NCBI GenBank assembly: GCA_016584305.1
Contig: JACEEZ010023454.1
Coordinates: 27,990 to 91,989 of the forward strand
Direction: 5' to 3'
Source of the DNA: Chionoecetes opilio
Lineage: Eukaryota; Arthropoda; Malacostraca; Decapoda; Majidae
Length of the DNA stretch: 64,000 bases
Both the position numbers and the translations under genes were made by a program. The stretch's first letter is position 1, and the number at the start of each line of letters is the position of its first letter. Below are positions 62,263 through 64,000 of the stretch, piece after piece. A model generated the notes under the pieces. The model made no database searches. It was given only the letters and a program-made list of their open reading frames with translations, and was not told the origin of the DNA.

Positions 62263-62522
62263 TTATACCAATAATTATGTTTCCTTCACTTTCACTCCCC
62301 TATCCACAATACCCAGCCTGTCGTACTCCTCCTCTTCTCTTCATCAGGGCATTTGATTCTTCCTTCACATTCCCTCGCTGGAGCCTTCCTCTCACCGCCG
62401 ATCAACCACACATGTCATCCGCCACTTCTAACTTCCCCACCAACCACCGTCGTCCTCAGCAACGACAACACAGCCGCCCAGAATGACACAACGTACACAA
62501 TGGACTCCTTAATTCTGCATGA
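62263..62522 (+). pseudogene. SLC22-type transporter exon, first extracellular loop, copy 2 (28-bp difference)
   Basis: Counterpart of 27424-27655 with the same acceptor (TTTTTCAG) and donor. 260 bp instead of 232: 28 extra bases, CCTCAGCAACGACAACACAG and the following CCGCCCAG, sit before the AATGACACAACG segment. In the frame set by exon 1 this gives a TGA after PE. The downstream part reads well in another frame (SNDNTAAQNDTTYTMDS), so either a one-base error lies upstream, an internal acceptor at CGTCCTCAG is used, or the copy is damaged. Confidence 0.6.
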
Positions 62523-62656
62523 GTGAGTGAGCGAACCATTTCTGTTTAATTTTTCTTTACGTGCAGTATAATTTACATAAGCATGGACCAGTTGCAAGAG
62601 ATATGTGTGAACCAACACAAGCTTACATTAACATAACATTTTCTGGTATTTTTCAG

Positions 62657-62768
62657 CGCTTCATGCGGCTACCTGGTGCAAAACCTAACGACTGGGCGCC
62701 TGGAGGAGTTTCCGTGTACCAAGTGGGACTTTGACACCTCCACGTTCTCTTCCACCGTAACATCAGAG
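62657..62768 (+). CDS. SLC22-type transporter exon, end of extracellular loop, copy 2
   Basis: Acceptor TTTTTCAG, donor GTTAGG, 112 bp as in copy 1. Encodes SCGYLVQNLTTG, FPCTKWDFDTSTFSST and TSE. Intact. Confidence 0.88.
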
Positions 62769-62915
62769 GTTAGGGGACGACACAAAGGATGTTTGCGCAG
62801 AGGAATAGGGACTTTGGGCGTTAGGTGGGAGGCTGTGGGCGTAAGGAAGGTGGTTTTCAGACGTGAAACAGATAAATATATGATTGTGTAAGACATATTA
62901 TCTTCAAGAGACTAA

Positions 62916-63194
62916 AGGCCGGTTCCCACTAGCCCGCTTCTACGGCCGCCGTTGCCGTACACCGCCCAACAATGACGTCACAAAAAGGTCGATCGCACCG
63001 CCGTACCGCTGTACGGCTGCCGTACAAAGTTAAGATAAAGTCATCTCTCCCGCTCGGCGGTGTCCGCTCGAGCGGAGGTGCAAACTGTGCCCGGTTAAAA
63101 CTATACAGCCACTCAAGTGGTGATGATGGTGACGTCATTATTGGGCGCTGTACGGCAACGGCGGCCGTAGAAGCGGGCGAGTGGGAACCGGCCT
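62916..63194. mobile_element. PIF/Harbinger-type MITE, family 2 copy B
   Basis: 279 bp, TIR AGGCCGGTTCCCACTAGCC at both ends, TAA duplicated (62913-62915, 63195-63197). The paralogous intron in copy 1 has the empty site with a single TAA (28045-28047). Second copy of the element at 15943-16216. Confidence 0.93.
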
Positions 63195-63278
63195 TAAACC
63201 AAATAGTTGTGGACGAGTTGCCGGATCACAGGAAGCTGTTGTGGATATCACCTTGACATCTGCAATCTATCCCTTTAG

Positions 63279-63382
63279 TTCAGTTTGGTGTGCGAGCGAC
63301 GGTATCTTCGCGTTGCTCATCAGAGCATCTTTATGAGTGGTGTTATGGTAGGAGCGCTCTTCAGTGGCTTCCTGGCTGACCG
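63279..63382 (+). CDS. SLC22-type transporter exon, TM2, copy 2
   Basis: Acceptor CCCTTTAG, donor GTGAGT, 104 bp, phase 0. Encodes FSLVCERRYLRVAHQS, then TM2 and GFLADR. One residue differs from copy 1 (Val to Ala). Confidence 0.9.
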
Positions 63383-63480
63383 GTGAGTTGTTGCTTTTTC
63401 TTCATTTGTGTGTGTGTGGTTGATCTGGATCCCGTCTGTGATACATATGATTTTTTCAATGTTCTTTTCCTCGCTCATAG

Positions 63481-63635
63481 TTACGGACGGCTGAGGATGA
63501 TTGCCATCTCGGCAACAGCCTACACAGTATTGGCTCTCATCTCCTCGTGGCTGCCTTCACTGGAATTCGTGCTCGCTTTCCGTTTCCTACTTGGCATAAT
63601 GCAGCCCTTTTCTGTGACCTCAGCATATACATTGG
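63481..63635 (+). CDS. SLC22-type transporter exon, TM3-TM4, copy 2
   Basis: Acceptor CGCTCATAG, donor GTAAGC, 155 bp ending in phase 1. Encodes YGRLRMIAISATAYTVLAL, then FVLAFRFLLGIMQP and SAYTLG. The ending fits SLC22 TM4 better than copy 1's. Later exons would lie to the right of the window. Confidence 0.88.
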
Positions 63636-63673
63636 GTAAGCAATATGAATTGTACTAACGTTTAGTAAATATT

Positions 63674-64000
63674 TAGCCTGGTTCACACTGGGCAAATGTC
63701 AGCACTTTGTAGCGCTGGGAAGTCGGCCTTCAGCGGCCGAGTGCTGAGATTACGTTCACACACGCAATTCGTTCCGGGAAACAAATGCTGGTTTGTTGTT
63801 GTTCCCGCGTCCCCGCCATCAACAGTGTTTACATTGTACATTAAAAAATGAATCGTCATTTTTTCCTTGATATCATCTACTAAATCAAACCCCACGTCAA
63901 ACCTAACATAATCTGATTTAACCTAACAACCGTTTCTGACTGTAGCTAAAACGGAAAATTTTCGGTATTATATGTATCGCCATTACCTTGGGAAATTGGG
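63674..64000. other. Start of a further repeat, unshared with copy 1
   Basis: Begins AGCCTGGTTCACACTGGGC, which looks like a MITE terminus; the other end is not in the window. A TTAGG-like patch (AACCTAACATAA) is near 63900. Confidence 0.45.

Larger units (their letters stand above)
57260..63673 (+). repeat. Segmental duplication, copy 2 block
   Basis: Partner of 6852-28532. Copy 2-specific insertions are about 978 bp at 58046-59023, about 1.18 kb of inverted repeat within (CT)n (60971-62153) and a 279-bp MITE (62916-63194). Confidence 0.9.

Overview
This is a repeat-dominated eukaryotic window, most probably from an arthropod and plausibly a decapod crustacean. The reasons are intron-containing genes with GT/AG splice sites, many TTAGG-type (TTAGGTTAGG) repeat patches, very long (CT)n, (GT)n and (TA)n microsatellites, and Ty3/gypsy, LINE, hAT, PIF/Harbinger-like, pogo-like and piggyBac-like elements. 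The species call is inference. No rRNA, functional tRNA gene or prokaryotic feature was seen.

The only host gene I can support is a solute carrier of the SLC22 (organic cation/carnitine transporter, MFS) family. It is present as two 5' portions in direct orientation about 50 kb apart: copy 1 (exons at 7048-7154, 27424-27655, 27789-27900, 28129-28232, 28331-28489) and copy 2 (57422-57529, 62263-62522, 62657-62768, 63279-63382, 63481-63635). They belong to a segmental duplication whose shared core is about 3.95 kb once later insertions are subtracted (copy 1 about 6852-28532, copy 2 about 57260-63673). Each copy carries at least one apparent frame problem. No later SLC22 exons were found after copy 1, and copy 2 runs off the right edge.

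Layout. 1-3778: Ty3/gypsy pol split by a LINE with a 10-bp target-site duplication. 3779-5846: non-coding repeats. 5847-6851: reverse LINE fragment. 6852-28532: copy 1 block, swollen by a 15.4-kb nested insertion (8697-24094, bounded by 10-bp inverted repeats) and a 2.0-kb hAT-type element (24290-26314). The 15.4-kb insert holds GGTGCA palindromic repeats, Harbinger-type MITEs, a 3.04-kb DNA transposon whose decayed protein starts with a 2A-like DVEKNPGP motif, a pogo-like MITE, TTAGG patches and a Harbinger-type element carrying a degenerate C2H2 zinc-finger array. 28781-31491: another DDE-type transposon. 31961-32993: LINE. 33-38 kb: long inverted repeats and a MITE with a TTAGG-rich core. 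39.1-41.1 kb: Jockey/CR1-like LINE. 41.2-43.2 kb: nearly intact hAT (ZMYM1-like) transposase. 43.2-46.6 kb: minisatellites, a SINE and a LINE piece. 47.0-49.3 kb: a giant palindrome with a duplicated transposase fragment. 49.6-51.1 kb: microsatellites and a SINE. 51.3-53.1 kb: LINE. 53.69-57.29 kb: a 43-bp minisatellite with a SINE inside. 57.3-63.7 kb: copy 2 block.

The duplication gives natural empty sites for several insertions, so their ends and target duplications can be read directly. Small indels in homopolymers and in noisy stretches (about 54.95-56.05 kb and 60.1-60.4 kb) look like long-read consensus errors, so single-base frameshift calls carry that caveat.
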